This document shows, piece after piece, positions 53,025-60,368 of a DNA stretch of 64,000 nt. Position 1 is the first letter of the stretch; each line of letters starts with the position of its first letter. The notes under the pieces are model-generated. The model was not told the DNA's origin, ran no database searches, and saw nothing but the letters and a program-made list of their open reading frames with translations. Source of the DNA: UBA5266 sp964610025 (GTDB lineage: Bacteria; Bacteroidota; Bacteroidia; Bacteroidales; WCHB1-69). Made by a program: the position numbers and the translations under genes. Location: positions 1 through 64,000 of the forward strand of contig CAZSTX010000002.1 of the NCBI GenBank assembly GCA_964610025.1, in the 5' to 3' direction.

Positions 53025-53471
53025 ATGAATTTACATAATTTAAAACCAGCAGAAGGTTCGACAAAAAAAAGTAAACGTATTGGTAGAGGACAAGGGTCAG
53101 GTAAAGGAGGCACTTCTACAAAAGGACATAAAGGCGCTCAATCTCGCTCTGGTTATTCAAGAAAAGCTGGATTTGAAGGCGGGCAAATGCCGCTATATCG
53201 CCGTGTCCCAAAGTCGGGGTTTAAAAATATTAACCGTATAGAATATAATGCTATTAATATTTCTACTTTACAATATTTATACGATAAAAAAGGAATAACA
53301 TCTTTCGACCCAGAAATATTTTGTGATAATGGATTAGCTTCTAAAAAAGACATGATAAAAATATTAGCTAATGGCACATTAACAGCAAAAGTAGAAATTA
53401 AAGCACATGCTTTTTCAGGAAAAGCAATACAAGTAATTGAAGAAAATGGTGGAACAGCAATAAAATTATAG
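53025..53471 (+). CDS. rplO: 50S ribosomal protein L15
   Basis: 148 residues. MNLHNLKPAEGSTKKSKRIG, the glycine-rich GQGSGKGGTSTKGHKGAQSR and FEGGQMPLYRRVPKSGFKN. Followed by secY after a single base. Confidence 0.97.
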   Translation: MNLHNLKPAEGSTKKSKRIGRGQGSGKGGTSTKGHKGAQSRSGYSRKAGFEGGQMPLYRRVPKSGFKNINRIEYNAINISTLQYLYDKKGITSFDPEIFCDNGLASKKDMIKILANGTLTAKVEIKAHAFSGKAIQVIEENGGTAIKL

Positions 53472-53472
53472 C

Positions 53473-54858
53473 ATGAAAAAACTTATAGCGACAATTAAGA
53501 ACATTTATAATATTGAAGAATTACGCAATCGAATTCTTTATACCTTAGGAATTGTATTAATATATAGAGTTGGTTCTTATATTGCATTGCCAGGAGTAGA
53601 TGTTCAAGCACTTGCCAACACATCTTTCACTTCAAGTTCTCGAGAAGGCTTGTTAGGGTTGTTAGATATGTTTTCAGGAGGAGCTTTTTCTAATGCCTCT
53701 ATATTTGCATTGGGAATTATGCCTTATATATCGGCATCTATTGTTATACAATTAATGACATTAGTAGTTCCTTATTTTCAACGATTGCAAAAAGAAGGAG
53801 AAAGCGGAAGAAAAAAAATCAATCAGTTAACGAGATTTTTAACCATAGCAGTTACGGCATTACAAGCTCCTGCTTATTTAACTAATCTAGTATCTCAAGT
53901 GGGATTTAGTTCGGGCGTTTTTCACACATTTACAGGGGACCCAATATTGGCAGGGTCAGGATTGCCATGGTCATTTACATTTGTGTCTATCATAGTTTTA
54001 GTGTCAAGTACACTATTTATTATGTGGTTAGGCGAACGAATTACGGATAAAGGAATCGGGAATGGAATTTCTCTTTTGATTATGGTAGGTATTATTGCAC
54101 GATTACCTTTTTCGCTATCAGCAGAATTTGTATCAAAAGTAGCAGAGAGAGGCAATGGAGGACTTATAACTTTTTTGATTGAAATATTAGTGTTGATGGC
54201 AGTAATATTGATATCCATTTTATTAGTGCAAGGAACGCGTAAAGTACCAGTACAATATGCAAAAAGAATTGTTGGAAATAAACAATATGGCGGTCAAAGA
54301 CAATATTTACCTATCAAAGTAAACGCCGCAGGCGTAATGCCTATTATTTTTGCACAAGCAATCATGTTTTTACCATTAACATTAATGGGCTTTGCATCTA
54401 ATAGTGAAACAATGGGAAAATTAGCAGCTGCCTTAACAAATAATACAGGTTTTTGGTATAATTTTGTATTTGCAATATTAATTATATCATTTACTTATTT
54501 TTATACTGCAATAACATTTAATCCAAGTCAAATTGCAGACGATATGAAGAAAAACGGCGGTTTTATTCCAGGAATAAAACCAGGGAAAAAGACAGTAGAA
54601 TTTATTGATAATGTTATATCGAAAGTAACACTACCAGGTTCAATTTTTCTTGCTTTTATTGCTATTATGCCAGCATTTGCTAGAATATTTGGAATAAATT
54701 CTCAATTTGCACAATTTTTTGGAGGAACATCTTTATTGATTATGGTAGGTGTAGTATTAGATACGCTACAACAAATAGAAAGTCATTTATTAATGCGTCA
54801 TTATGATGGATTAACAAAATCAGGTAGAATAAAAGGACGTAGTACCTTGCCTATTTAA
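53473..54858 (+). CDS. secY: Protein translocase subunit SecY
   Basis: Channel of the Sec translocon, 461 residues, ten membrane helices. YRVGSYIALPGVDVQAL at helix 1, the plug and pore region MFSGGAFSNASIFALGIMPY, and cytoplasmic loops such as PVQYAKRIVGNKQYGGQRQY that contact SecA or the ribosome. One base after rplO. Confidence 0.98.
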   Translation: MKKLIATIKNIYNIEELRNRILYTLGIVLIYRVGSYIALPGVDVQALANTSFTSSSREGLLGLLDMFSGGAFSNASIFALGIMPYISASIVIQLMTLVVPYFQRLQKEGESGRKKINQLTRFLTIAVTALQAPAYLTNLVSQVGFSSGVFHTFTGDPILAGSGLPWSFTFVSIIVLVSSTLFIMWLGERITDKGIGNGISLLIMVGIIARLPFSLSAEFVSKVAERGNGGLITFLIEILVLMAVILISILLVQGTRKVPVQYAKRIVGNKQYGGQRQYLPIKVNAAGVMPIIFAQAIMFLPLTLMGFASNSETMGKLAAALTNNTGFWYNFVFAILIISFTYFYTAITFNPSQIADDMKKNGGFIPGIKPGKKTVEFIDNVISKVTLPGSIFLAFIAIMPAFARIFGINSQFAQFFGGTSLLIMVGVVLDTLQQIESHLLMRHYDGLTKSGRIKGRSTLPI

Positions 54859-54881
54859 TAAATGAGTAAATTCTAAAAAAA

Positions 54882-55655
54882 GTGATACATTTAAAGACGG
54901 AAAAAGAAATTGATATTATAAAAAAAAGTTCTTTGATAGTTGGGAAAACCTTAGCTGAAGTTGCAAAATTAATTCAACCAGGTATAATGTGTAAAGTTTT
55001 AGATAAAGTTGCCGAAGAATTTATTCGCGATAATGAGGCAATACCATCTTTTAAAGGTTATAATGGTTATCCAGCCACATTATGTATTTCGGTAAATGAT
55101 GTAATAGTACACGGAATACCAGGAAATTATGAACTACAAGATGGAGATATTGTAGCTGTAGATTGTGGAGCAAAGAAAAATGGATTTCATGCAGATTACG
55201 CATATACCTTTCAAGTAGGAAGAGTAACAGAAGAAATTCAAAATCTTTGTATAAGAACAAAAGAATCTTTATATAAAGGTATTGAACAAGCAAAAGAAGG
55301 CAATAGAGTGGGAGACATTAGTTATGCTATTCAATCTTATGTAGAAGGATTTGGCTATTCGGTTGTAAGAGAATTGATAGGGCATGGTGTAGGGAAACAT
55401 TTGCATGAAAAACCAGATATTCCAAATTATGGACAAAAAGGAAAAGGACCAAAAATAAAAAAAGGAATGGTCTTTTGTATAGAACCTATGATTAATTTAG
55501 GACAAAGATATATACGAATAGATAAAGACGGCTGGACTACACGTACAGCAGATAAAAAACACTCTGCACACTTTGAGCATATGGTAGCAATTAGAGAAAA
55601 TGGAACAGAAATATTATCAACATACGAATATATAGAAAAAGTATTAATAAAATAA
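54882..55655 (+). CDS. map: Methionine aminopeptidase type I
   Basis: Removes the initiator Met. 257 residues, starting at GTG 54882. Metal ligands are visible in VAVDCGAKKNGFHADYAYTF (two Asp), ELIGHGVGKHLHEKPDIPNY (His) and VFCIEPMINLG (Glu), with the final Glu in SAHFEHMVAI. It lacks the N-terminal SH3-binding extension. Between secY and infA, as usual. Confidence 0.97.
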   Translation: MIHLKTEKEIDIIKKSSLIVGKTLAEVAKLIQPGIMCKVLDKVAEEFIRDNEAIPSFKGYNGYPATLCISVNDVIVHGIPGNYELQDGDIVAVDCGAKKNGFHADYAYTFQVGRVTEEIQNLCIRTKESLYKGIEQAKEGNRVGDISYAIQSYVEGFGYSVVRELIGHGVGKHLHEKPDIPNYGQKGKGPKIKKGMVFCIEPMINLGQRYIRIDKDGWTTRTADKKHSAHFEHMVAIRENGTEILSTYEYIEKVLIK

Positions 55656-55662
55656 AAAATAA

Positions 55663-55884
55663 ATGGCAAAACAGTCATCAATAGAACAAGATGGTATAGT
55701 GTTAGAATCACTTGGAAATGCGATGTTTCGTGTTGAATTAGAAAATGGACACAAAGTCATTGCATATATTTCAGGTAAAATGAGGATGCACTATATCAAA
55801 ATTTTACCAGGAGATAAGGTAAAAATGGAAATGTCTATTTATGACTTATCAAAAGCTAGAATTATATTTAGGTATAAAAATTAA
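55663..55884 (+). CDS. infA: Translation initiation factor IF-1
   Basis: 73 residues, single OB fold: SSIEQDGIVLESLGNAMFRV, ENGHKVIAYISGKMRMHYIK and LPGDKVKMEMSIYDLSKARI. 7 bases after map and 13 bases before rpmJ. Confidence 0.97.
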   Translation: MAKQSSIEQDGIVLESLGNAMFRVELENGHKVIAYISGKMRMHYIKILPGDKVKMEMSIYDLSKARIIFRYKN

Positions 55885-55897
55885 GAGTGAAATAAAC

Positions 55898-56014
55898 ATG
55901 AAAGTCAGGGCATCAGTAAAAAAAAGATCAGACGATTGTAAAGTTGTACGTCGTAAAGGGGTTGTTTATGTGATTAACAAAAAAAATCCTAAATTTAAAC
56001 AAAGACAAGGTTAA
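55898..56014 (+). CDS. rpmJ: 50S ribosomal protein L36, zinc-free form
   Basis: A 38-residue protein, ATG 55898 to TAA 56014: MKVRASVKKRSDDCKVVRRK ... ending in KFKQRQG. Of the four zinc ligands of classic L36 (Cys 11, 14, 27 and His 33), only Cys 14 remains; the others are Ser, Asn and Phe. This C-minus form is normal in Bacteroidota. It sits in its standard place between infA and rpsM. Confidence 0.97.
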   Translation: MKVRASVKKRSDDCKVVRRKGVVYVINKKNPKFKQRQG

Positions 56015-56032
56015 AATTAAATAAAGAAGTAT

Positions 56033-56407
56033 ATGGCAAGAATTGCTGGTATTGATTTACCAAAAAATAAAAGAGGAGAAATCGGATTAACGTATATCTA
56101 CGGAATTGGCAGAACGACATCTCAACAAATATTGACAAAAGCCAATGTCTCTTGGGATAAAAAAGTACAAGATTGGAATGACGAAGATTTGAATGCTATT
56201 CGTACTATCATTGGAGAAATGAAAATAGAAGGAGCATTACGTTCAGAAGTGCAAATGAACATTAAACGTTTAATGGACATAGGCTGTTACCGAGGAATAC
56301 GTCATCGTATCGGATTACCTGTTAGAGGACAATCAACAAAAAATAATGCGCGTACGCGTAAAGGAAGAAAGAAAATTGTTGCAAATAAGAAAAAAGCAAC
56401 CAAATAA
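56033..56407 (+). CDS. rpsM: 30S ribosomal protein S13
   Basis: 124 residues. ARIAGIDLPKNKRGEIGLTY, IYGIGRTTSQQILTKANV and the C-terminal RHRIGLPVRGQSTKNNARTR that reaches the P site. First gene of the alpha part, 18 bases after rpmJ. Confidence 0.97.
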   Translation: MARIAGIDLPKNKRGEIGLTYIYGIGRTTSQQILTKANVSWDKKVQDWNDEDLNAIRTIIGEMKIEGALRSEVQMNIKRLMDIGCYRGIRHRIGLPVRGQSTKNNARTRKGRKKIVANKKKATK

Positions 56408-56447
56408 AATTTTAGAAAATAAACTTTAAGAGAATAAAAAATCGTTT

Positions 56448-56837
56448 ATGGCAAAATCAACAAAAGTTACTAAAAAAAGAGTAGTAAAGGTAGATGCAAT
56501 AGGAAAAGCATTTATACAAGCATCTTTTAATAATGTTATTGTTACTTTAACCAATAATTTTGGTCAAACTATTTCATGGTCATCGGCCGGAAAAATGGGA
56601 TTTAGAGGCTCAAAGAAAAACACCCCTTATGCAGCTCAAATGGCAGCACAAGATGCCTCGAAAGTGGCTTATGATTTAGGATTGAGAAAAGTAAAAGTGT
56701 TTGTTAAAGGACCAGGAAGTGGAAGAGAATCAGCAATAAGAACAATTAATGCTGCTGGAATTGAAGTTACAGAAATTGTTGACGTAACACCATTACCACA
56801 TAATGGATGCAGACCCCCTAAAAGAAGAAGAGTTTAA
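56448..56837 (+). CDS. rpsK: 30S ribosomal protein S11
   Basis: 129 residues, the same as E. coli. FNNVIVTLTNNFGQTISWSS, GFRGSKKNTPYAAQMAAQDA and the highly conserved end PLPHNGCRPPKRRRV. Confidence 0.98.
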   Translation: MAKSTKVTKKRVVKVDAIGKAFIQASFNNVIVTLTNNFGQTISWSSAGKMGFRGSKKNTPYAAQMAAQDASKVAYDLGLRKVKVFVKGPGSGRESAIRTINAAGIEVTEIVDVTPLPHNGCRPPKRRRV

Positions 56838-56870
56838 TAATTAAGAAAAAACAGTTTAATTTAGATAGAA

Positions 56871-57485
56871 ATGGCAAGATATATTGGTCCAAAATCAAAA
56901 ATAGCGAGGAAGTTTAAAGATCCTATATATGGTCCTGATAAATATTTAGAAAAGAAAAATTATCCTCCCGGACAACATGGAATAAATAAAAGAAGAGGCG
57001 CAGGTAAGATATCAGAATATGGATTACAACTTCAAGAAAAACAAAAAGCAAAACTTACCTATGGTATTTTAGAAAAACAATTTAAAAATATTTACCATAA
57101 AGCTTCTTCTAAAAAAGGAGTTACAGGAGAAATATTACTCCAATTAATAGAATCTCGTTTAGATAATATAGTTTATCGTTTAGGAATAGCTCCAACAAGG
57201 GCTGCTGCACGCCAATTAGTAACACATAAACATATTGTTGTAAACGAAAAAGTAATTAATATTCCTTCTTATACATTAAAAGTAGGAGATATTGTTGGTG
57301 TAAGAGAACGATCAAAAGCCCTTGAAACAATTCAAGAATCACTAAACCGACATTCAGCAAGCAGATACCCATGGTTAGAGTGGGATAATAATAAAATGGT
57401 AGGAAAATATATGATGGTTCCTGAAAGAGATATGATACCTGAAAATATTCAAGAACAACTAATAGTAGAGTTATATTCTAAGTAA
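56871..57485 (+). CDS. rpsD: 30S ribosomal protein S4, zinc-free form
   Basis: 204 residues. The N-terminus (MARYIGPKSKIARKFKDPIY) has none of the Cys residues that bind zinc in C-plus S4. The S4 RNA-binding domain is intact (ESRLDNIVYRLGIAPTRAAA, then RQLVTHKHIVVNEKVI). 34 bases after rpsK. Confidence 0.97.
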   Translation: MARYIGPKSKIARKFKDPIYGPDKYLEKKNYPPGQHGINKRRGAGKISEYGLQLQEKQKAKLTYGILEKQFKNIYHKASSKKGVTGEILLQLIESRLDNIVYRLGIAPTRAAARQLVTHKHIVVNEKVINIPSYTLKVGDIVGVRERSKALETIQESLNRHSASRYPWLEWDNNKMVGKYMMVPERDMIPENIQEQLIVELYSK

Positions 57486-57518
57486 AAGTAAGTTAATAAT
57501 AAATAAAAATATAATAAA

Positions 57519-58517
57519 ATGGTTATAATCCCTTTTCAAAAACCGGATAAAATAATAATGTTGGAAGCAAATGACTATTTTGGAGTCTTTGAATTTCGAC
57601 CTTTAGAACCCGGCTACGGAGTTACAATAGGAAATGCATTAAGAAGAGTATTGGTATCTTCCCTTGAAGGATTCGCAATTACCTCTATTAAAATAGAAGG
57701 AGTATTGCATGAATTTTCAACTATCCCTGGAGTTTTAGAAGATGTTACAGATATTATTTTAAATATTAAACAAATTCGATTAAAAAGTAAAATTGAAGAT
57801 CAAACAAGCGAAAAAGTTCGTTTTACTATTATAGGACAAAACGAATTCAAAGCAGGCGATATCAATAGTTTTTTAAGCGGATTTCAAGTCTTAAACGAAG
57901 ATTTACATATCTGTACAATGGAACCAAATGTGAAGTTGGAAATAGAATTAACAATTGATAAAGGACGTGGTTATGTACCAGTAGAAGACAACAGACAATT
58001 ACATAATGAAATTGGAGTTATAGCATTAGATTCTATTCATACTCCACTTAAAAATGTAATGTACAGAGTAGAAAATTATCGCGTTGAACAAAAAACTGAT
58101 TTTGAAAAATTGATTTTTGAAATTACTACCGATGGGTCAGTACATCCAAAAGAAGCCCTTAAAAAAGCAGCTAAAGTTTTGATACATCATTTTATTCTGT
58201 TTTCAGAAGACAAAATTACAACAAATATTGACGAAATATCGTTAAGTGAAGAGTTTGATGAAACGTCATTGCATATTCGACAAATATTGAAACAGAAATT
58301 AATAGATATGGAACTTACTGTTAGAGCATTAAATTGCTTGAGAGCAGCCGATATAGAAACCATAGGAGATTTAGTTGTCGTTCATAAATCCGAATTGTTA
58401 AAAATTAGAAATTTCGGAAGAAAATCATTAGCTGAATTAGAAGAATTTGTTAAATCAAGAGGCTTAGAATTTGGAATGAATGTGGCAAAATATAAATTAG
58501 ATTTAGAAAAAGATTAA
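57519..58517 (+). CDS. rpoA: RNA polymerase alpha subunit
   Basis: 332 residues. N-terminal dimerisation domain (GYGVTIGNALRRVLVSSLEG) and C-terminal DNA-binding domain with helix-hairpin-helix (LTVRALNCLRAADIETIGDL, KIRNFGRKSLAELEEFV). 34 bases after rpsD and 16 bases before rplQ. Confidence 0.98.
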   Translation: MVIIPFQKPDKIIMLEANDYFGVFEFRPLEPGYGVTIGNALRRVLVSSLEGFAITSIKIEGVLHEFSTIPGVLEDVTDIILNIKQIRLKSKIEDQTSEKVRFTIIGQNEFKAGDINSFLSGFQVLNEDLHICTMEPNVKLEIELTIDKGRGYVPVEDNRQLHNEIGVIALDSIHTPLKNVMYRVENYRVEQKTDFEKLIFEITTDGSVHPKEALKKAAKVLIHHFILFSEDKITTNIDEISLSEEFDETSLHIRQILKQKLIDMELTVRALNCLRAADIETIGDLVVVHKSELLKIRNFGRKSLAELEEFVKSRGLEFGMNVAKYKLDLEKD

Positions 58518-58532
58518 TATTATAAAAGAGAT

Positions 58533-59180
58533 ATGAGACACGGGAAAAAAATAAATTCATTAAGCAGAAAAAGTGCTCACCGTAAAGCTATGTTAGCTAA
58601 TATGACAGTATCTTTGATTATGCACAAAAGGATAAATACCACAGTAGCTAAAGCAAAAGCACTTAAAAAATATGTAGAACCATTGCTTACAAAATCAAAA
58701 ACCGATTCCACTCATTCAAGACGTGTTGTGTTTAGTTATCTACAAGATAAAACAGCAATCAATGAATTGTTTAGAGAAATTTCACAAAAAATAGCTGATA
58801 GACCAGGTGGATACACACGTATTTTACGTACAGGATTTCGTGCAGGAGATGCTGCCGAAATGTGTATAATTGAATTGGTAGATTATAATGAAAATTATAC
58901 TCAAAGTAAAAGCGATAAAAAAGCTAAAACTAAAACAACCCGTAGAAGTAGAAGTAAAAAAACAACAGAAAAAGAAATACTTGAAGCTACTACTCCTTCT
59001 ACACCAGCAAGTGAAGATACAATAACAGAAAATGAAAACGTAGCAACAGAAAAAGTTGTAGCAGAAAAAGTTGTAGCAGAAGAGGTTGTAATAGAAGAGG
59101 CTGTAAAAGAAAAAGTTGTGGAAGAAGAGGGTGTAACTGAAGATACCCCAAAAATAGAAACGTCTACTGAAAAAGAATAA
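58533..59180 (+). CDS. rplQ: 50S ribosomal protein L17 with long charged tail
   Basis: Core L17 fills residues 1-120 (MRHGKKINSLSRKSAHRKAM, GGYTRILRTGFRAGDAAEM). About 95 extra residues follow: a Lys/Arg-rich linker (about 125-147) and an acidic tail (148-215) rich in Glu, Val and Ala with 5-residue repeats of the type AEKVV. E. coli L17 has 127 residues. Bacteroidota L17 is often extended, but the repeat looks locally expanded. Last gene of the supercluster, followed by a terminator. Confidence 0.96.
   Translation: MRHGKKINSLSRKSAHRKAMLANMTVSLIMHKRINTTVAKAKALKKYVEPLLTKSKTDSTHSRRVVFSYLQDKTAINELFREISQKIADRPGGYTRILRTGFRAGDAAEMCIIELVDYNENYTQSKSDKKAKTKTTRRSRSKKTTEKEILEATTPSTPASEDTITENENVATEKVVAEKVVAEEVVIEEAVKEKVVEEEGVTEDTPKIETSTEKE
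59046..59135 (+). repeat. Six tandem 15-bp repeats inside rplQ
   Basis: Six adjoining 15-base units starting at 59046. Unit 1 is ACAGAAAAAGTTGTA, unit 2 differs from it at one base, and units 3-6 diverge further (for example GCAGAAGAGGTTGTA). Each unit encodes five residues of the form x-E-[KE]-[VAG]-V, so changes in copy number keep the frame. Confidence 0.85.
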
Positions 59181-59204
59181 TAAAATTTATAATAATATAA
59201 AGAT

Positions 59205-59248
59205 AAAGGTGTTGTTTTTACATAAAATAATACCTTTTTTTATTTTTT
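59205..59248 (+). terminator. Intrinsic terminator of the ribosomal supercluster
   Basis: AAAGGTGTTGTTTT pairs with AAAATAATACCTTT (14 bp with two G-U pairs) around TACAT, followed by T-rich sequence. It begins 25 bases after the rplQ stop. Confidence 0.85.
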
Positions 59249-59355
59249 AAAGAAGTCTTGCGTTAAAAATTACCACAATTATTCCGTCTGAAATAATAAA
59301 CAGAAAATTGTTAGAAAAAACGGAAATAAATCTTTTAAATATAAAAACTTTTTTC

Positions 59356-59363
59356 TAATTTTG
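59356..59363 (+). promoter_or_regulatory. -7 promoter box of prs
   Basis: TAATTTTG, an exact TAnnTTTG match, 26 bases before the prs ATG; no clear -33 TTG at standard spacing. Confidence 0.55.
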
Positions 59364-59389
59364 GAAAATATTAAATTTAAACAACAATA

Positions 59390-60355
59390 ATGTCTTCAAA
59401 AGTTAAAATAGCCTCAGGAAGAGCAAGTAAATCACTTGCCGAAAAGATAGCAATAGCTTATAATCAGAAATTAGTAGAAGTAGAAGTTCTTGTATTTAGC
59501 GATGGAGAATTTCAACCTTCTTATTGTGAAAATTTACGAGGGTCCGATGTTTTTATCATTCAATCGACATTCCCACCAGCCGATAATCTTTTAGAACTAC
59601 TATATATGATAGATGCAGCGAAACGAGCATCAGCTCATCGTATTATAGCCGTTATACCTTATTTTGGAGTGGCAAGGCAAGATAGAAAAGATAAACCAAG
59701 AGTGGCTATTGGCGCTAAATTAGTAGCTAATTTATTAACAGTTGCAGGAGCCGACCGTGTTATTACGATGGATTTACATGCCGACCAAATACAAGGTTTT
59801 TTTGATGTTCCTGTTGACAATGTATATGCTTCTCGTTTATTTCTACCATATTTAAGACAAAGAAATTTTGACAATCTATGTTTGGCTTCTCCCGATACGG
59901 GAGGAACACGCAGAGCAGCTTCTTATGCTAAATACTTAGGTGCTGATCTTGCTATTGGATTTAAACAACGATCAAAAGCTAATGTAGTTGGCTCTTTACA
60001 AATAATAGGAGATGTAACCAATAAAAATGTAGTAATAGTTGATGACATTATTGATACTGCCGGGACTATATGTAAAGCTGCAAATGCTATTAAATCTTTA
60101 GGAGCTAAAAGTGTTCGTGCTATGTGTGTGCATCCAGTTTTATCTGGAAATGCTTATGAAAACATTGAGGCATCGTCTTTAGAAGAATTAATAACTACAG
60201 ATACTATTCCTTTAAAAAGAACATTAAATAAAATTACGGTATTATCTACAGATAAATTATTTGCAAAAGTTATTAATGGAGTGGTAACAAGTAGCTCTAT
60301 CAGTTCATTATTTGATTATAATCATTTTATAGAATTTGATGATATTAAATTTTAA
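59390..60355 (+). CDS. prs: Ribose-phosphate pyrophosphokinase
   Basis: Makes PRPP from ribose 5-phosphate and ATP. 321 residues. VFSDGEFQPSYCENLRGSDV, YFGVARQDRKDKPRVAIGAK, the catalytic flexible loop around FKQRSKANVVGSLQIIGDV, and the PRPP loop VVIVDDIIDTAGTI are all present. A single-gene unit between the ribosomal terminator and the convergent protease gene (13 bases apart). Confidence 0.97.
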   Translation: MSSKVKIASGRASKSLAEKIAIAYNQKLVEVEVLVFSDGEFQPSYCENLRGSDVFIIQSTFPPADNLLELLYMIDAAKRASAHRIIAVIPYFGVARQDRKDKPRVAIGAKLVANLLTVAGADRVITMDLHADQIQGFFDVPVDNVYASRLFLPYLRQRNFDNLCLASPDTGGTRRAASYAKYLGADLAIGFKQRSKANVVGSLQIIGDVTNKNVVIVDDIIDTAGTICKAANAIKSLGAKSVRAMCVHPVLSGNAYENIEASSLEELITTDTIPLKRTLNKITVLSTDKLFAKVINGVVTSSSISSLFDYNHFIEFDDIKF

Positions 60356-60368
60356 ATAAACTCTTTTT

